From a bacterium (GTDB lineage Bacteria; Bacillota; Bacilli; Lactobacillales; Streptococcaceae): a DNA stretch of 50,739 nucleotides. The notes beneath the pieces are model-generated. The model was not told the origin of the DNA and ran no database searches. It saw nothing but the letters and a program-made list of their open reading frames with translations. A program made the translations under genes and the position numbers. Positions 8,587 to 20,584 of the stretch are shown here, piece after piece; the stretch's first letter is position 1; each line of letters opens with the position of its first letter. The stretch covers positions 1 through 50,739 of the forward strand of contig CAJNBX010000012.1 in assembly GCA_905221115.1 (NCBI GenBank), in the 5' to 3' direction.

Positions 8587-10737
8587 TTATTGTGATTTTG
8601 ATTCGGTTTCTGCCGACTCTGGATGGAGTTCTTGGTAACTTGGAGCTTTGAAAAGGTCAGTACTGGTCTTACCTTGTCGTTGGCTAAAGAGACTGGTTGA
8701 TTGACTACCTTTTTCCTGCTCAATCTTTTGCAGAATTGGTAAAGAATTGAGGTAAGAAATACTTTCTGTATCAACTTTTCCAAGATGATCTGCTTGGTAG
8801 AAACGTATCAAATCGCCAGTTTGAATCTGATCGCTGATTTTTAGCTGTTGACTAGCTGCTTGACGAACAATTTCTAGTTCAGTCTGAGCTTGTTCATCAA
8901 GATTGCTGATTTCAAGACCGCTCTCAGTATAGTAGGTTCGTCCGTCGTAGCTGGTATATTTTGGTGTGACAAAGGAATTGGCAGTTCGGAAGGTAACGAT
9001 TTCTTGATGGTCTGGAGATAGGAGGTCTTGTCCGACTTGAAGGAAGGAATTGGACTCAATACCAAGGAGGTGTTCGAGAGTCGGTAAGATATCGATTTGC
9101 CCACCGTAGGTATTGATGATTTGTCCTTTTTCATAGCCGGGCATGACCACCATAAAAGGCACTCGTTGCAACATGGCATTATCGTAATTCGACCAGTTTT
9201 CAGAAGTCTTGCCAATCAAAGGAGCCAGGTCAGGATTGCGGGAGTTGGAAATGCCATAATGGTCTCCGTAGATGACGATGATGGATTTCTCATAGAGGCC
9301 ACTTTCTTTGAGATAGTCAAAGAAGGCCTTGATGGCACTATCCAGATAGTTGGCGGTTTGAAAGTAGCCATTGATAGTTTCATCTTTGGTTTTGGCCAAA
9401 GGGAAACCAAGCTCATCGCCCGTCAGATTGCTAGCATAAGGATAGTGATTGGATACCGTGATATACTTGACATAAAAAGGCTGCTGCAAATGCTCCAGAT
9501 ATTGGATAGAATCTTTCATCATGATTTTATCATTTAAACCATATTGGAAAGAATTGCTACTGTCTTGCTTGGTGAAATAGGATGCATCAAAGAAGTATTG
9601 GTAGCCCCATTGTTTGTAGGTCGTATTTCGGTTCCAGAAGGTCCCGATATTACCGTGAAAGACAGCACTTGATTGATAGCCGTTTTTTGATAGGATAAAA
9701 GGCGCTGCCTGCTGGGTATTGGTGCCACCGTAATTGACCATAAAGGAACCTTGGTCAAGGCCAAATAAACCGGTTTCTAGCATGGTTTCCGCATCGGATG
9801 TCTTACCAGCCTTGACTTGGTTAAAGATATTCGAAAAGGCTAGGGTTGATTGCGAATGGTAGAGGGAATTAAGGAAGGGAGTGACTTCATGCTCGGTTCC
9901 ATCTAGGTTGAGTTTATAGTCAAGTAGGAACTGCTGGAAACTCTCCAAGTGGAGATAAATTACATTTTTCCCTTTAGCCAAGCCAAAATAGTCTGGATTG
10001 GGCTTAGCAGAATGTTCTTGAATATAATCTGTAATAGGTTGAAGGTCAGTCTCAGAGGCCTTAGCACGTTCTTTGTTGGCGCTATAGGATTGGTTGGCAC
10101 TATAACCTAGAAAGGCTGGCAAACTGAGGGCTCGGACAACATAATAATTCGAAAATCCTCGTGACAGGAGATCGGGACGCTCAATTTCAGCCAAGAAAAG
10201 ATTAGCTGAAAAAAGTAGGGCTGAGAGTGCAGTGATGGCAACGCTCGAGCGGAATTTGAAGGGTCTCCTATCTAAATGGATGAATTTTTTAAAGAAAAGA
10301 AAAGCCATCAGTGGGAAATCCATAAAATAGATGAAATCCCAAGGACGCAGTAACTCTAGTTCTGCAGTGCCGACAGACACCTTGCTGACCACTTTCATGG
10401 TATTAGCCGTGATAAAGTCGCTAAATTCTCGATAGTAAAAGACATTGGAATAGAGCCAAATAAACAAAAGGCTGTAAATAGCAATACTCAGACCATAAAA
10501 GATCTTGGTTGACCGAGCGTAGAGGGCTAGAGCCAGCAGGAGTAACCCCAAGGGAAGGGGATTGAAAAAGGCGATAAAGGCAAGGTAATTTCCCTGCAAT
10601 TTGCCTACTTGAATATCTAAATTAAAGTCAACGGTATAGGCTAATAAGGTTTTGAGCCAATAGAGGATTAAAAGGGTTAGGACAAAACCCAGTCTGGTAC
10701 CGATGGCTTTTTGGATTTTGTTAAAATTGCTTTTCAC
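8587..10737 (-). CDS. LtaS-type membrane-bound sulfatase-fold phosphoglycerol transferase
   Basis: A 716-residue envelope enzyme of the alkaline-phosphatase/sulfatase superfamily, LTA-synthase-like architecture. About five N-terminal TMs (to about residue 200) precede an extracellular catalytic domain (about 255-620). That domain has the metal-binding start NVIYLHLESFQ, the catalytic Thr313 in GKTSDAE, and a metal motif VIYGDHYG. A low-complexity Ser/Gln/Glu tail ends the protein. Start is GTG 10737 with GGAAG upstream on the minus strand. Pneumococcal-type teichoic acid is not polyglycerol phosphate, so the donor and acceptor are uncertain; it may transfer phosphoglycerol to a glycan or lipid. 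It is the only intact gene in the first 40 kb pointing left. Confidence 0.88.
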   Translation of the reverse strand: MKSNFNKIQKAIGTRLGFVLTLLILYWLKTLLAYTVDFNLDIQVGKLQGNYLAFIAFFNPLPLGLLLLALALYARSTKIFYGLSIAIYSLLFIWLYSNVFYYREFSDFITANTMKVVSKVSVGTAELELLRPWDFIYFMDFPLMAFLFFKKFIHLDRRPFKFRSSVAITALSALLFSANLFLAEIERPDLLSRGFSNYYVVRALSLPAFLGYSANQSYSANKERAKASETDLQPITDYIQEHSAKPNPDYFGLAKGKNVIYLHLESFQQFLLDYKLNLDGTEHEVTPFLNSLYHSQSTLAFSNIFNQVKAGKTSDAETMLETGLFGLDQGSFMVNYGGTNTQQAAPFILSKNGYQSSAVFHGNIGTFWNRNTTYKQWGYQYFFDASYFTKQDSSNSFQYGLNDKIMMKDSIQYLEHLQQPFYVKYITVSNHYPYASNLTGDELGFPLAKTKDETINGYFQTANYLDSAIKAFFDYLKESGLYEKSIIVIYGDHYGISNSRNPDLAPLIGKTSENWSNYDNAMLQRVPFMVVMPGYEKGQIINTYGGQIDILPTLEHLLGIESNSFLQVGQDLLSPDHQEIVTFRTANSFVTPKYTSYDGRTYYTESGLEISNLDEQAQTELEIVRQAASQQLKISDQIQTGDLIRFYQADHLGKVDTESISYLNSLPILQKIEQEKGSQSTSLFSQRQGKTSTDLFKAPSYQELHPESAETESKSQ

Positions 10738-10768
10738 ACATTTTACTTCCTAATTTTTTATTAGTATT

Positions 10769-10797
10769 AGTATACCATTTTTTAAAAGAAGAGTAAA
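10769..10797 (-). promoter_or_regulatory. Promoter of the sulfatase-fold gene
   Basis: Minus-strand extended -10 TGG-TATACT (TATACT at 10774-10769) with a weak -35 TTTACT 17 bp upstream. Confidence 0.5.
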
Positions 10798-10818
10798 AAA
10801 GCAAGGGTAGTTTCTTTT

Positions 10819-10847
10819 TTGAGAATTGTCTAAAAGTTTGATATAAT
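10819..10847 (+). promoter_or_regulatory. aro-operon promoter
   Basis: -35 TTGAGA (10819-10824), a 17-bp spacer and extended -10 TGA-TATAAT (10842-10847). The last base of the -10 is 8 nt before ATG 10855, so the mRNA probably begins at or within a base of the start codon. Confidence 0.8.
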
Positions 10848-10854
10848 GGTAGTT

Positions 10855-12018
10855 ATGAATAGAATAAGAGTTAGCAAAAGGGTTGAAAAGAAGCTCGCTA
10901 AGGGGCTGGTTTTACTAGAAGCCAGTGATCTTGAGAATGTCAATCTTAAGGATCAGGAAGTAGAAGTGCAGAGTCAGGAAGGAACCTTTCTTGGGACTGC
11001 CTACCTTTCTCAGCAAAACAAGGGCTTGGGTTGGTTTATCAGTAAAGACAAGATCACCTTCAATCAAGCTTTCTTTGAAATGCTGTTTAGACAAGCTAAA
11101 GAAAAGAGACGCGCCTACTATCAAGATGATTTGACAACTGCCTTTCGTCTCTTCAACCAAGAGGGAGATGGCTTTGGCGGTCTGACAGCGGACCTTTATG
11201 GCGACTATGCTGTCTTTTCTTGGTATAACTCTTATGTTTATCAGATTCGCAAGGTTATCTCAGAAGCCTTTAGACAGGTTTTTCCTGAGCTTTTAGGGAC
11301 CTATGAGAAGATCCGCTTTAAGGGTTTGAACTATGAATCTGCCCATGTGTATGGTCAAGAAGCACCTGACTTTTTCACTGTTTTAGAAAATGGTGTCTTG
11401 TATCAGGTCTTTATGAATGAGGGTTTGATGACAGGAATTTTCCTAGACCAGCATGAAGTTCGAGGTAGCTTAGTTGACGGTTTGGCTATGGGCAAATCCT
11501 TGCTCAATATGTTTTCCTACACAGCAGCCTTTTCAGTAGCTGCGGCCATGGGAGGAGCAAGCCAGACTACTTCTGTTGACCTAGCCAAACGTTCACTAGA
11601 ATTGTCTCAAGCGCATTTTCAGGCAAATGGGCTCAGCACAGACGACCACCGTTTTGTGGTCATGGATGTCTTTGAATATTTCAAGTATGCCAAACGCAAA
11701 GGCTTGACCTATGATGTGATTGTCCTAGATCCTCCTAGCTTTGCTCGGAACAAAAAACAAACGTTCTCTGTGGCCAAGGATTACCACAAGTTGATTTCCC
11801 AGAGTCTTGAGATTTTAAATCCGGAAGGGATTATCATTGCCAGTACCAATGCTGCCAATGTTTCTCGCCAGAAATTTACAGATCAAATTGATAAAGGCTT
11901 TGCAGGAAGAAGTTACCAGATTTTAAATAAATACGTCCTTCCAGCAGATTTTGCCTATAATAAAAAAGATGAAAGTAGTAATTACCTCAAGGTGATTAGT
12001 ATGAAGGTTAGTAAATGA
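10855..12018 (+). CDS. rlmI: Class I SAM-dependent rRNA methyltransferase (RlmI-like)
   Basis: Predicted 23S rRNA 5-methylcytosine methyltransferase of the RlmI family. The 387 residues contain an N-terminal PUA domain (about 1-75), a central EEHEH-type region, and a Rossmann SAM domain. SAM motifs are [19 protein letters not shown], then the acidic [10 protein letters not shown], and the catalytic motif [13 protein letters not shown] chose ATG 10855 because ATG 10846 lies inside the -10 box. No Shine-Dalgarno precedes it, which fits a leaderless mRNA. It overlaps aroD by 4 bases and heads the aro run. The exact target base is inferred. Confidence 0.85.
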   Translation: MNRIRVSKRVEKKLAKGLVLLEASDLENVNLKDQEVEVQSQEGTFLGTAYLSQQNKGLGWFISKDKITFNQAFFEMLFRQAKEKRRAYYQDDLTTAFRLFNQEGDGFGGLTADLYGDYAVFSWYNSYVYQIRKVISEAFRQVFPELLGTYEKIRFKGLNYESAHVYGQEAPDFFTVLENGVLYQVFMNEGLMTGIFLDQHEVRGSLVDGLAMGKSLLNMFSYTAAFSVAAAMGGASQTTSVDLAKRSLELSQAHFQANGLSTDDHRFVVMDVFEYFKYAKRKGLTYDVIVLDPPSFARNKKQTFSVAKDYHKLISQSLEILNPEGIIIASTNAANVSRQKFTDQIDKGFAGRSYQILNKYVLPADFAYNKKDESSNYLKVISMKVSK

Positions 12019-12692
12019 AATTAATCGTTTCAGTAATGCCAAGAAGTTTAGAGGAGGCTCAGGCTCTGGATGCCACAAGGTATCAAGATGCTGATATTAT
12101 TGAATGGCGTGCCGACTATCTGCCTAAAGAAGCGATTTTGCAGGTAGCTCCAGCTATTTTTGAAAAATTTGCAGGTCGTGAATTGGTTTTCACCTTGAGA
12201 ACTCGCTCTGAAGGGGGAGAAATCGACCTTTCTCTAGAAGAATATATCCATCTAATCAAGGAAGTGGCGCAACTCTATCAACCAGACTATATTGATTTTG
12301 AGTACTATACCTACAAGGATGTTTTTGAGGAAATGCTGGACTTCCCAAATCTCGTTTTGAGTTACCACAATTTCCAAGAAACACCTGAAAATATGATGGA
12401 AATCTTGTCAGAGTTGACGAGCCTAAATCCAAAACTTGTCAAGGTTGCAGTGATGGCTCACACGGAGCAGGATGTCTTAGACTTGATGAACTATACACGA
12501 GGCTTTAAAACTCTCAATCCTGAGCAGGAGTATGTAACTATTTCTATGGGCAAGGTGGGCAAGGTCTCTCGTATCACTGCGGATGTGACAGGTTCTAGCT
12601 GGTCCTTTGCTAGTCTAGATGAGGCCAGTGCCCCAGGGCAGATTTCCCTAGCTAACATGAAAAAAATTCGGGAGATTTTGGATGAAGCTTGA
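12015..12692 (+). CDS. aroD: 3-dehydroquinate dehydratase, type I
   Basis: Third step of the shikimate pathway: removes water from 3-dehydroquinate to give 3-dehydroshikimate. The 225 residues follow the type I TIM-barrel pattern: EWRADYL near the start, [11 protein letters not shown], the His of SYHNFQETP, and the Schiff-base Lys in [12 protein letters not shown]. The C-terminal [17 protein letters not shown] and APGQISL close the active site. Overlaps rlmI (ATGA) and aroE (11 bases), so translation is coupled across all three. Confidence 0.95.
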   Translation: MKLIVSVMPRSLEEAQALDATRYQDADIIEWRADYLPKEAILQVAPAIFEKFAGRELVFTLRTRSEGGEIDLSLEEYIHLIKEVAQLYQPDYIDFEYYTYKDVFEEMLDFPNLVLSYHNFQETPENMMEILSELTSLNPKLVKVAVMAHTEQDVLDLMNYTRGFKTLNPEQEYVTISMGKVGKVSRITADVTGSSWSFASLDEASAPGQISLANMKKIREILDEA

Positions 12693-13536
12693 TGGCTATA
12701 CACGTTTAGCTGCCGTTGTTGCCAATCCTATTAAGCATTCTATTTCCCCCTTCATCCACAACAGCGCCTTTGAGGCGACAGCTACCAACGGTGCTTATGT
12801 AGCTTGGGAGATTGAAGCGGGTGATTTGGCAGAAACAGTGGCCAATATTCGTCGCTACCAGATGTTTGGTATCAACCTGTCCATGCCCTATAAGGAGCAG
12901 GTGATTCCATATTTGGATGAACTGAGTGACGAAGCGCGCTTGATTGGTGCGGTCAATACGGTTGTCAATGAGAATGGCAATTTAATTGGATATAATACAG
13001 ATGGCAAGGGATTTTTTAAGAGCTTGCCTTCTTTTACAATTACAGGTAAGAAGATGACCCTGCTGGGTGCAGGTGGTGCGGCCAAGTCCATTTTGGCACA
13101 AGCTATTTTGGACGGCGTCAGTCAGATTTCGGTCTTTGTTCGTTCAGTTTCCATGGAAAAAACAAGACCTTATCTAGACAAGTTACAGGAGCAAACAGGC
13201 TTTAAAGTGGACTTGTATGCTTTAGAAGATGTTTCTGAACTGCAAGAAAGGATTGCCGAGTCGGATTTACTGGTCAATGCTACCAGTGTGGGCATGGATG
13301 GTCAATCATCCCCAGTTCCTGAAAGCATCAATTTGCCAGAAACTATCTTGGTGGCAGATATTATTTACCAACCCTTTGAAACACCATTTTTGAAATGGGC
13401 TAGAAATCAGGGCAATCCAGCCGTCAATGGTCTGGGGATGTTGCTCTATCAGGCTGCAGAAGCTTTTCAACTGTGGACAGGCAAGGAAATGCCGACAGAA
13501 GAGATTTGGCAGTCCTTAACAGAAAAATACCAATAA
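12682..13536 (+). CDS. aroE: Shikimate dehydrogenase
   Basis: Fourth shikimate-pathway step: NADPH-dependent reduction of 3-dehydroshikimate. The 284 residues show the substrate loop [13 protein letters not shown], the catalytic Lys in [20 protein letters not shown], and the nucleotide-binding GAGGAAKSI. The C-terminal [20 protein letters not shown] motif is typical. It starts within the end of aroD and is followed 18 bp later by aroB. Confidence 0.96.
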   Translation: MKLDGYTRLAAVVANPIKHSISPFIHNSAFEATATNGAYVAWEIEAGDLAETVANIRRYQMFGINLSMPYKEQVIPYLDELSDEARLIGAVNTVVNENGNLIGYNTDGKGFFKSLPSFTITGKKMTLLGAGGAAKSILAQAILDGVSQISVFVRSVSMEKTRPYLDKLQEQTGFKVDLYALEDVSELQERIAESDLLVNATSVGMDGQSSPVPESINLPETILVADIIYQPFETPFLKWARNQGNPAVNGLGMLLYQAAEAFQLWTGKEMPTEEIWQSLTEKYQ

Positions 13537-13554
13537 AGAAAGGGAGATTCTCCT

Positions 13555-14622
13555 ATGAAAATCAGAATCGATATTCCTCATCATCCTTATGATATTCAGA
13601 TTGAAAAAGGCTGTCTGGCTCAGGCTGGTCAATGGTTGCGAGAACTCTGGCAACCACAAAAGGTAGTCATTGTGACAGACAACCATGTAGCTTCTCTTTA
13701 TGCAGAGAAGGTCAAGCTCAGCTTAGAAGATGCTGGTTTTCAGGTAGCTGTTTTTGACTTTTTAGAAGGGGAAGAAAGAAAGAATTTAACCACTGTCCAG
13801 AAAGTCTATGAATTTTTAGTCAAGCAAGGTCTGACTCGTAGCGATGGAATCGTGGCTCTTGGTGGCGGTGTCGTTGGGGACTTGGCTGGTTTTGTAGCCT
13901 CTACCTATATGCGGGGCATTCACTTTGTTCAGATTCCGACTAGTTTGACTGCCCAGGTGGATTCTTCAATCGGTGGAAAGACGGGCGTCAATACTCCATT
14001 TGCTAAGAATATGGTGGGGACCTTTGCCCAACCAGATGGGGTTCTGATTGACCCACTTGTTCTTGAAACCCTCGGAAAAAGAGAGTTGATTGAAGGAATG
14101 GGTGAAGTTATCAAGTATGGCTTGATTGAGGATCCAGAACTTTGGGCTCTCTTGACGGAGCTGGATGGTTCTGTTGAGAGCATTCTGGAATATGCAGAGA
14201 CCTTGATTGAACATTCTTGTCAGGTCAAGCGTAAGATGGTAGTTGAGGATGAGCTGGACAATGGTGTACGCCTTTACCTCAATTTTGGCCACACTATTGG
14301 TCATGCCATTGAAGCGACGGCCGGCTATGGCAAGGTCATGCATGGAGAGGCTGTGGCCATGGGAATGGTTCAGATTTCCAAGGTTGCTGAGGAAAAAGGT
14401 CTCATGCCAGTTGGCATAACTCAGTCCATTACAGCTATGTGTCAGAAATTTGGCTTGCCTGTTGACTATGAAAACTGGGATGTTGACAAGCTTTATCAGG
14501 CTTTGACTCATGACAAGAAAGCGCGTGGTAATACCTTGAAATTGGTCTTGGTGCCAGAGCTTGGTTCTGCAACCATCCACCCAGTTTCTCTGGAAGAGAT
14601 GAAAGACTACTTGGTAAAATAA
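13555..14622 (+). CDS. aroB: 3-dehydroquinate synthase
   Basis: Second shikimate-pathway step: NAD- and metal-dependent cyclisation of DAHP to 3-dehydroquinate. The 355 residues show the NAD-binding [38 protein letters not shown], the metal Glu in MGEVIKYG, and metal His residues in [12 protein letters not shown] and [10 protein letters not shown]. Start ATG 13555 follows AAAGGGAG. Full length and intact. Confidence 0.97.
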   Translation: MKIRIDIPHHPYDIQIEKGCLAQAGQWLRELWQPQKVVIVTDNHVASLYAEKVKLSLEDAGFQVAVFDFLEGEERKNLTTVQKVYEFLVKQGLTRSDGIVALGGGVVGDLAGFVASTYMRGIHFVQIPTSLTAQVDSSIGGKTGVNTPFAKNMVGTFAQPDGVLIDPLVLETLGKRELIEGMGEVIKYGLIEDPELWALLTELDGSVESILEYAETLIEHSCQVKRKMVVEDELDNGVRLYLNFGHTIGHAIEATAGYGKVMHGEAVAMGMVQISKVAEEKGLMPVGITQSITAMCQKFGLPVDYENWDVDKLYQALTHDKKARGNTLKLVLVPELGSATIHPVSLEEMKDYLVK

Positions 14623-14631
14623 GGAGAGCGT

Positions 14632-15798
14632 ATGAGATATTTAACTGCAGGAGAATCACACGGCCCTCGTCTGACAGCTATTATTGAGGGAATTCCAGCT
14701 GGACTTCCTTTGACAGCTGAGGATATTAATGGAGACCTTAAACGCCGTCAGGGTGGCTACGGTCGTGGTGGTCGTATGAAGATTGAAAGTGACCAGGTTG
14801 TCTTTACTTCGGGCGTTCGTCACGGGAAGACGACAGGGGCTCCTATTACAATGGATGTCATCAATAAGGACCACCAAAAATGGCTGGATATCATGTCTGC
14901 GGAAGACATTGAAGACCGCCTTAAAAGCAAACGAAAAATCACCCATCCTCGTCCAGGTCATGCCGACTTGGTAGGGGGCATCAAGTACCGTTTTGACGAT
15001 TTGCGAAATTCTTTAGAACGTTCATCAGCTCGTGAAACAACCATGCGAGTGGCAGTCGGGGCTGTAGCCAAACGCCTTTTGGTTGAACTGGATATGGAGA
15101 TTGCCAACCATGTCGTTGTCTTTGGTGGCAAGGAAATCGATGTTCCTGAAGATCTAACAGTCGCTGAGATTAAGAAACGAGCTGCCCAGTCAGAAGTTTC
15201 TATTGTCAACCAAGAAAGGGAACAGGAAATCAAGGACTACATTGACCAAATCAAGCGTGATGGAGATACCATCGGTGGGGTTGTGGAGACAGTCGTTGGA
15301 GGTGTTCCAGTTGGTCTTGGTTCCTATGTCCAATGGGACAGAAAATTAGATGCCAGACTTGCCCAAGCTGTTGTCTCTATCAATGCCTTTAAAGGGGTGG
15401 AATTTGGTCTCGGCTTTGAAGCTGGTTATCGTAAGGGCAGCCAGGTCATGGATGAAATTCTCTGGTCTAAAGAAGACGGCTATACTCGCCGTACTAACAA
15501 TCTTGGCGGCTTTGAAGGTGGTATGACCAATGGGCAACCGATCGTTGTTCGTGGCGTCATGAAACCCATTCCTACTCTTTATAAACCTCTTATGAGTGTG
15601 GATATCGAAACCCATGAACCTTACAAGGCAACTGTGGAAAGAAGTGATCCGACCGCCCTTCCAGCTGCAGGAGTGGTCATGGAAGCCGTTGTGGCAACGG
15701 TTCTGGCACAAGAAATCCTCGAAAAATTCTCATCAGACAATCTAGAGGAATTAAAAGAAGCGGTAGCCCAACACCGAGACTATACAAAGAACTATTAA
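14632..15798 (+). CDS. aroC: Chorismate synthase
   Basis: Last shikimate-pathway step: FMN-dependent elimination of phosphate from EPSP to give chorismate. The 388 residues include the N-terminal signature [31 protein letters not shown], the RPGHAD motif, [15 protein letters not shown], and the C-terminal [22 protein letters not shown] precedes ATG 14632; gaps to aroB and tyrA are 9 bp each. Confidence 0.97.
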   Translation: MRYLTAGESHGPRLTAIIEGIPAGLPLTAEDINGDLKRRQGGYGRGGRMKIESDQVVFTSGVRHGKTTGAPITMDVINKDHQKWLDIMSAEDIEDRLKSKRKITHPRPGHADLVGGIKYRFDDLRNSLERSSARETTMRVAVGAVAKRLLVELDMEIANHVVVFGGKEIDVPEDLTVAEIKKRAAQSEVSIVNQEREQEIKDYIDQIKRDGDTIGGVVETVVGGVPVGLGSYVQWDRKLDARLAQAVVSINAFKGVEFGLGFEAGYRKGSQVMDEILWSKEDGYTRRTNNLGGFEGGMTNGQPIVVRGVMKPIPTLYKPLMSVDIETHEPYKATVERSDPTALPAAGVVMEAVVATVLAQEILEKFSSDNLEELKEAVAQHRDYTKNY

Positions 15799-15807
15799 GG
15801 AGTTCCT

Positions 15808-16911
15808 ATGGCAAAAACAATCTATATCGCAGGTCTTGGTTTGATTGGTGCCTCGATGGCACTTGGTATCAAACGCGATCATCCAGATTATGAAATTCTA
15901 GGTTATAATCGCAGTCAAGCTTCGAGAGATATCGCCTTGAAAGAAGGCATGATTGACCGTGCAACGGATGATTTTGCCAGTTTTGCTCCTTTGGCAGATA
16001 TCATCATTCTCAGCTTGCCAATAAAGCAAACCATTTCCTTTATTAAGGAGTTGGCCAACTTGGACTTGAAAGAAGGTGTCATTATTTCAGATGCTGGTTC
16101 GACCAAGTCAGCTATTGTAGATGCAGCGGAGAACTATTTGGCTGGCAAACCAGTTCGCTTTGTCGGAGCCCATCCCATGGCTGGTAGCCACAAGACAGGG
16201 GCTGCTTCTGCAGATGTTAATCTCTTTGAAAATGCCTATTATATCTTCACACCTTCTAGCTTGACAAATCATGATACGCTTGAGGAAATGAAGAACTTGC
16301 TTTCAGGTCTTCATGCTCGTTTTATCGAGATTGATGCCAAGGAGCATGACCGTGTCACTTCTCAGATTAGCCATTTTCCTCATATTCTGGCTTCTAGTCT
16401 CATGGAACAGACCGCGGTCTATGCTCAAGAACATGAGATGGCAAGGCGCTTTGCGGCAGGTGGTTTTCGAGATATGACTCGGATTGCGGAAAGCGAGCCA
16501 GGTATGTGGACATCCATTCTCTTGTCCAATCGTGAGACTATTCTAGACCGCATTGAGGATTTCAAGGAACGTTTGGACGAGATTGGACAAGCTATCAGTA
16601 AGGAAGATGAGGAGCAAATCTGGAACTTTTTCAACCAAGCGCGTGAGCAACGTCAGGCCATGGAAATTCATAAACGTGGCGGTGTAGACAGCTCTTATGA
16701 CCTTTATGTCGATGTTCCCGATGAAGAAGATGTCATCTTGAGGATTTTGGAATTGCTACGAGGAACTTCCTTGGTCAATATTCATATCAACGAGGAAAAT
16801 CGTGAAGACATTCACGGGATTCTACAAATTTCATTTAAAAATGCTCAAGACTTGGAAAGAGCTGAGCATCTCATAACAGAAAACACAGACTACACAGTCG
16901 TTGTCAAATAA
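15808..16911 (+). CDS. tyrA: Prephenate dehydrogenase with C-terminal ACT domain
   Basis: Converts prephenate to 4-hydroxyphenylpyruvate for tyrosine synthesis, using NAD. The 367 residues begin with the Rossmann motif AGLGLIGASMALGIKRDHP. The catalytic region has VGAHPMAGSHKTGA and SHFPHILASSL. An ACT-type regulatory domain covers about residues 295-367, where tyrosine feedback would act. No chorismate mutase domain is fused. It is the last gene of the first aro segment before the inserted pseudogene. Confidence 0.95.
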   Translation: MAKTIYIAGLGLIGASMALGIKRDHPDYEILGYNRSQASRDIALKEGMIDRATDDFASFAPLADIIILSLPIKQTISFIKELANLDLKEGVIISDAGSTKSAIVDAAENYLAGKPVRFVGAHPMAGSHKTGAASADVNLFENAYYIFTPSSLTNHDTLEEMKNLLSGLHARFIEIDAKEHDRVTSQISHFPHILASSLMEQTAVYAQEHEMARRFAAGGFRDMTRIAESEPGMWTSILLSNRETILDRIEDFKERLDEIGQAISKEDEEQIWNFFNQAREQRQAMEIHKRGGVDSSYDLYVDVPDEEDVILRILELLRGTSLVNIHINEENREDIHGILQISFKNAQDLERAEHLITENTDYTVVVK

Positions 16912-16924
16912 GGAGAAAATTATG
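16906..16924 (+). repeat. 19-bp direct repeat, copy 1 (leader and ATG)
   Basis: AAATAAGGAGAAAATTATG, covering the tyrA stop, the ribosome site and the ATG of the broken gene. It is identical to 17541-17559 in front of ylbF, and the two copies bracket the inserted segment. Confidence 0.9.
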
Positions 16925-17503
16925 CCTAAAATAGAGCTTAGATTTATATTTGGTGTTATCTTTATTTCTTTTATCTTACTTAGAGCTTACGCTGTTAAAA
17001 AAGATGTGAAAACTACTTCAGAAGAAAGTGTTGAGACAAAAAATGAACGATCCAACAAGGAAATAAGTTAAGAGAAAACCAATTCAAAGTATGTAGACGA
17101 TAGAATTATTAATGGGTTTATCAATAGCTATAATCAAAATTCTAATAGCCCATGAGAAAATATCAAAAAAGGAAATATAAAAATAAAATATTTCGCATTA
17201 AGCTACGGATATTACTTGGAGCTTTTACATGCAAATGATACTGATAAAATCAATGTAACAATAAATCAGACAAATGAAAATAGTGAATCTGGTGTTGCAG
17301 GAATGAAAGAAGTATTTCATGATATTGTTAAATCGATTGAATCATCCTTATCTGATGATGAGATAGATAACTATTTTGATAATCTTATGTCAAATGAAAT
17401 AAAAACAGGTTCTAATTTAGGAACTTTGAAGATAGAGTATATACCAGATAAGGAATTAAGCAATGGACATTCAAGAGGTCATATAAAAGTGATTGCACAA
17501 TAA
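16922..17503 (+). pseudogene. Broken secreted-protein gene inserted in the aro operon
   Basis: One frame of about 193 codons runs from ATG 16922 to the stop at 17503 and carries two internal stops, TAA 17069-17071 and TGA 17153-17155. The first 49 residues look like an export signal or membrane anchor (MPKIELRFIFGVIFISFILL, then RAYAVKKD), with no lipobox Cys. The remainder is hydrophilic and ends SNGHSRGHIKVIAQ. The frame is otherwise clean, so the stops are recent or the gene is a decayed paralogue. I do not recognise the family. It is more AT-rich than the aro genes and sits between 19-bp direct repeats, suggesting insertion into the tyrA-ylbF junction. Confidence 0.75.
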
Positions 17504-17540
17504 TAAAGACCACAGAGTGATTAGTAATTTTAAAAGAAAT

Positions 17541-17556
17541 AAATAAGGAGAAAATT

Positions 17557-17559
<3 letters not shown>
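17541..17559 (+). repeat. 19-bp direct repeat, copy 2 (ylbF leader and ATG)
   Basis: Second perfect copy of AAATAAGGAGAAAATTATG. Recombination between the copies would remove 635 bp and place ylbF exactly where the broken gene now begins. Confidence 0.9.
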
Positions 17560-19735
<2,176 letters not shown>

Positions 19736-19739
<4 letters not shown>

Positions 19740-20584
19740 AAATTGCTTATCTAGGTCCCAAGGGATCATTTTCACACCACGTTGTGCAGACAGCTTTTCC
19801 TCATGAGGAATTGCAGGCCTTTGCCAATATTACAGATGTCATCAAGGCCTATGAGCAAGGCTTGGTGGACTATTCTGTGGTGCCAGTTGAAAATTCTATT
19901 GAGGGTAGTGTTCATGAAACCTTGGACTACCTTTTTCATCAGGCTCGCATTCAAGCAGTTGCAGAAATCGTTCAGCCTATTCATCAGCAGTTGATGGTGG
20001 TTCCAGGTCATACTAAGATTGAAAAGATTTTTTCACATCCACAGGCCTTGGCTCAAGGAAAGAAATTCATCGATGAACAGTATCCAGAGGCTCAAATCGA
20101 GGTAACAGCTAGTACAGCTTATGCGGCCCGCTTTATTTCCGAACATCCAGACCAGCCTTTTGCGGCTATTGCGCCTAGAAGTTCTGCTGAAGAATATGGC
20201 TTGGAACTGATTGCTGAGGATATTCAGGAAATGGAAGCCAATTTCACACGTTTCTGGGTTTTGGGAGCTGAAAAGCCTAGTATTCCCTTGCAAGCACAAA
20301 CTGAGAAAATGACTTTGGCCTTGACCTTACCTGACAACCTTCCAGGTGCACTTTATAAGGCCCTGTCGACCTTTGCTTGGAGAGGAATTGACTTAACAAA
20401 AATTGAAAGTCGTCCACTCAAGACAGCGCTAGGCGAATACTTTTTCATTATCGATGTGGACTATACTGATAAGGACTTGGTTCACTTTGCCCAAAAAGAA
20501 TTAGAAGCTATTGGAATCCAGTATAAAATTCTGGGTGCCTATCCTATTTATCCAATATCAGACCATGGAAAGGAGAGAAGATGA
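19736..20584 (+). CDS. pheA: Prephenate dehydratase
   Basis: Makes phenylpyruvate from prephenate for phenylalanine synthesis. The 282 residues contain the PDT domain (AYLGPKGSFSHHVVQTAF near the start, VPVENSIEGSVHETLDYLF, and the TRFWVLG motif at its end). A C-terminal ACT domain has the phenylalanine-binding LPGALYKALSTFAWRGIDLT and ESRPLKTALGEYFFIID. It is monofunctional, with no fused chorismate mutase. ATGA overlaps on both sides. Confidence 0.95.

Noticed and set aside
9097..9537. 146-codon plus-strand frame inside the sulfatase-fold gene
   Set aside because: Antisense shadow of a clear catalytic domain.
13966..14580. 204-codon minus-strand frame opposite aroB
   Set aside because: It mirrors the aroB coding sequence, has no ribosome site and no recognisable domain; aroB is intact.
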